Part shown: positions 63,219 through 64,000 of the stretch, piece by piece
How positions within the stretch are numbered: the stretch's first letter is position 1
Layout of the letters: each line of letters starts with the position of its first letter
Assembly: GCA_945957555.1 (NCBI GenBank)
Contig: CAMFLX010000004.1
Location: forward strand, 39,028 to 103,027
From: an uncultured Cytophagales bacterium
GTDB lineage: Bacteria > Bacteroidota > Bacteroidia > Cytophagales > UBA9547
Length of the DNA stretch: 64,000 nucleotides
Direction of reading: 5' to 3'
Position numbers and translations under genes: made by a program
Notes under the pieces: model-generated
The model's input: only the letters and a program-made list of their open reading frames with translations
The model's database searches: none
What the model was told of the DNA's origin: nothing

Positions 63219-64000
63219 ATGAGAATTTTAATTACTGGAGGTGCTGGTTTTGTAGGGAGTAATTTGGCCTTACTCTTAAGGCAATACTATTCCAATTATG
63301 AAATAACTTGTCTTGATAACCTCAAGAGGAGGGGCTCAGAATTGAATATTTCTAGACTTACTGCAGTAGGTATAAAGTTCACCCATGGAGATATTAGATG
63401 TAGAGAAGACCTTTATGAGATCAAGGATATTGATTTTATCATTGATGCCTCAGCCGAACCATCGGTTATGGCCGGTATTACCTCTCCTGTAGAGCAGGTA
63501 TATAACAACAACTTAACGGGCACGGTTAATTGTCTAGAACTTGCAAAACGTCTCGACGCAGGATTTATTTTTCTTTCCACGAGTAGGGTATATCCAATTA
63601 AAACTCTGGAAAATCTAAACTTTGAAGAAAAAGAGAGTAGGTTTGTACTTTCAGATCAGCAACCAATTGCTGGAGTGTCGAGCAGAGGAATTGCAGAGGA
63701 TTTTCCATTGACGGGTAGTCGTTCATTTTATGGAGCAACTAAGTTGGCTTCAGAGCTAATGATCAACGAATATAATGCTTTGGCAGGGGTAAAAGCGGTA
63801 ATCAACCGTTGTGGCGTGATTACAGGCCCCTGGCAGATGGGCAAAGTAGATCAAGGCGTGGTCGTTCTCTGGATGGCGAAACATTTCTGGAATCAAAAAC
63901 TCGCCTATATAGGTTACGGAGGTCATGGCAAACAAACTAGGGATATTCTTCACGTAAGGGATCTATATAGATTGGTTGACTGTCAGATCCATAACATAGA
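63219..64000 (+). CDS. Nucleotide-sugar epimerase (CDP-paratose 2-epimerase-like), C-terminus beyond window
   Basis: About 260 residues are in the window and the frame is open at the right edge. The NAD motif MRILITGGAGFVGSNLALLL starts the protein; DASAEPSV, FLSTSRVYPI with the SDR serine-like position, and SFYGATKLASE with the YxxxK pair follow. The stretch HFWNQKLAYIGYGGHGKQTR resembles CDP-paratose/tyvelose 2-epimerases, which act in O-antigen sugar synthesis. The exact substrate is inferred from this resemblance. Confidence 0.85.
   Translation, partial: MRILITGGAGFVGSNLALLLRQYYSNYEITCLDNLKRRGSELNISRLTAVGIKFTHGDIRCREDLYEIKDIDFIIDASAEPSVMAGITSPVEQVYNNNLTGTVNCLELAKRLDAGFIFLSTSRVYPIKTLENLNFEEKESRFVLSDQQPIAGVSSRGIAEDFPLTGSRSFYGATKLASELMINEYNALAGVKAVINRCGVITGPWQMGKVDQGVVVLWMAKHFWNQKLAYIGYGGHGKQTRDILHVRDLYRLVDCQIHNI

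Overview
The window is AT-rich chromosomal DNA of a member of the Bacteroidota, most likely of the Cytophagales or a close relative. The evidence is the gene content (TonB receptor, YfiR protein, 7TMR-DISM histidine kinase, single-chain glycyl-tRNA synthetase, short CarB, VgrG with a DUF4280 PAAR-like protein). Genes also lack Shine-Dalgarno sequences, and several promoters match the phylum-specific TTTG-N18/19-TAnnTTTG form. No rRNA, tRNA, CRISPR array or intact insertion sequence is visible. Most genes up to 58951 are on the minus strand.

Layout. (1) 1-2800: an unusual Hsp70 that runs off the left edge, preceded by a very short GrpE-like protein. (2) 2854-8822: a helix-hairpin-helix/barrel protein, the DNA clamp (dnaN), a candidate small RNA, lysA, a 45-residue His-rich lipoprotein missed by length filters, and aroE. 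(3) 8875-17706: a run of minus-strand genes for surface polysaccharide (glycosyltransferase, rfbC, Wza-like exporter, Wzc-like tyrosine kinase, CpsB-like phosphatase, an SDR without a normal start codon) followed by a TPR protein and a phosphosulfolactate synthase. (4) 17809-22240: a membrane cytochrome c, hflX, a TerB-like protein, an HDAC-family hydrolase and a lipoprotein.

(5) 22691-33869 is the most interesting accessory region: a compact one-direction VgrG island. In transcription order it holds VgrG, a metzincin-type protease that looks like an effector, a lipoprotein that overlaps it and may be its immunity protein, a protein of unknown function, a DUF4280 PAAR-like tip, a large effector-like protein, and then six mostly unrecognised proteins. 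Among these are two related PH-like proteins and a 42-residue single-span membrane peptide. No other type VI genes are present, so the island probably uses an apparatus encoded elsewhere.

(6) 34322-47974 is mostly housekeeping: Crp/Fnr regulator, carotenoid desaturase, carB, DciA-like protein, sensor kinase, acyl-CoA ligase, a D-lactate dehydrogenase-like FAD/Fe-S fusion, a SnoaL-like protein with a histone-H1-like tail, and uridine kinase. (7) 48076-54295: a GAF/HAMP sensor, a YfiR protein, a TonB receptor and a porin that appear to form a signalling and uptake group. (8) 54563-64000: feoAB with a textbook promoter, an LTA-synthase-like enzyme, then plus-strand MsbA-like ABC exporter, gmhA-like isomerase, glyS and a nucleotide-sugar epimerase cut by the right edge.
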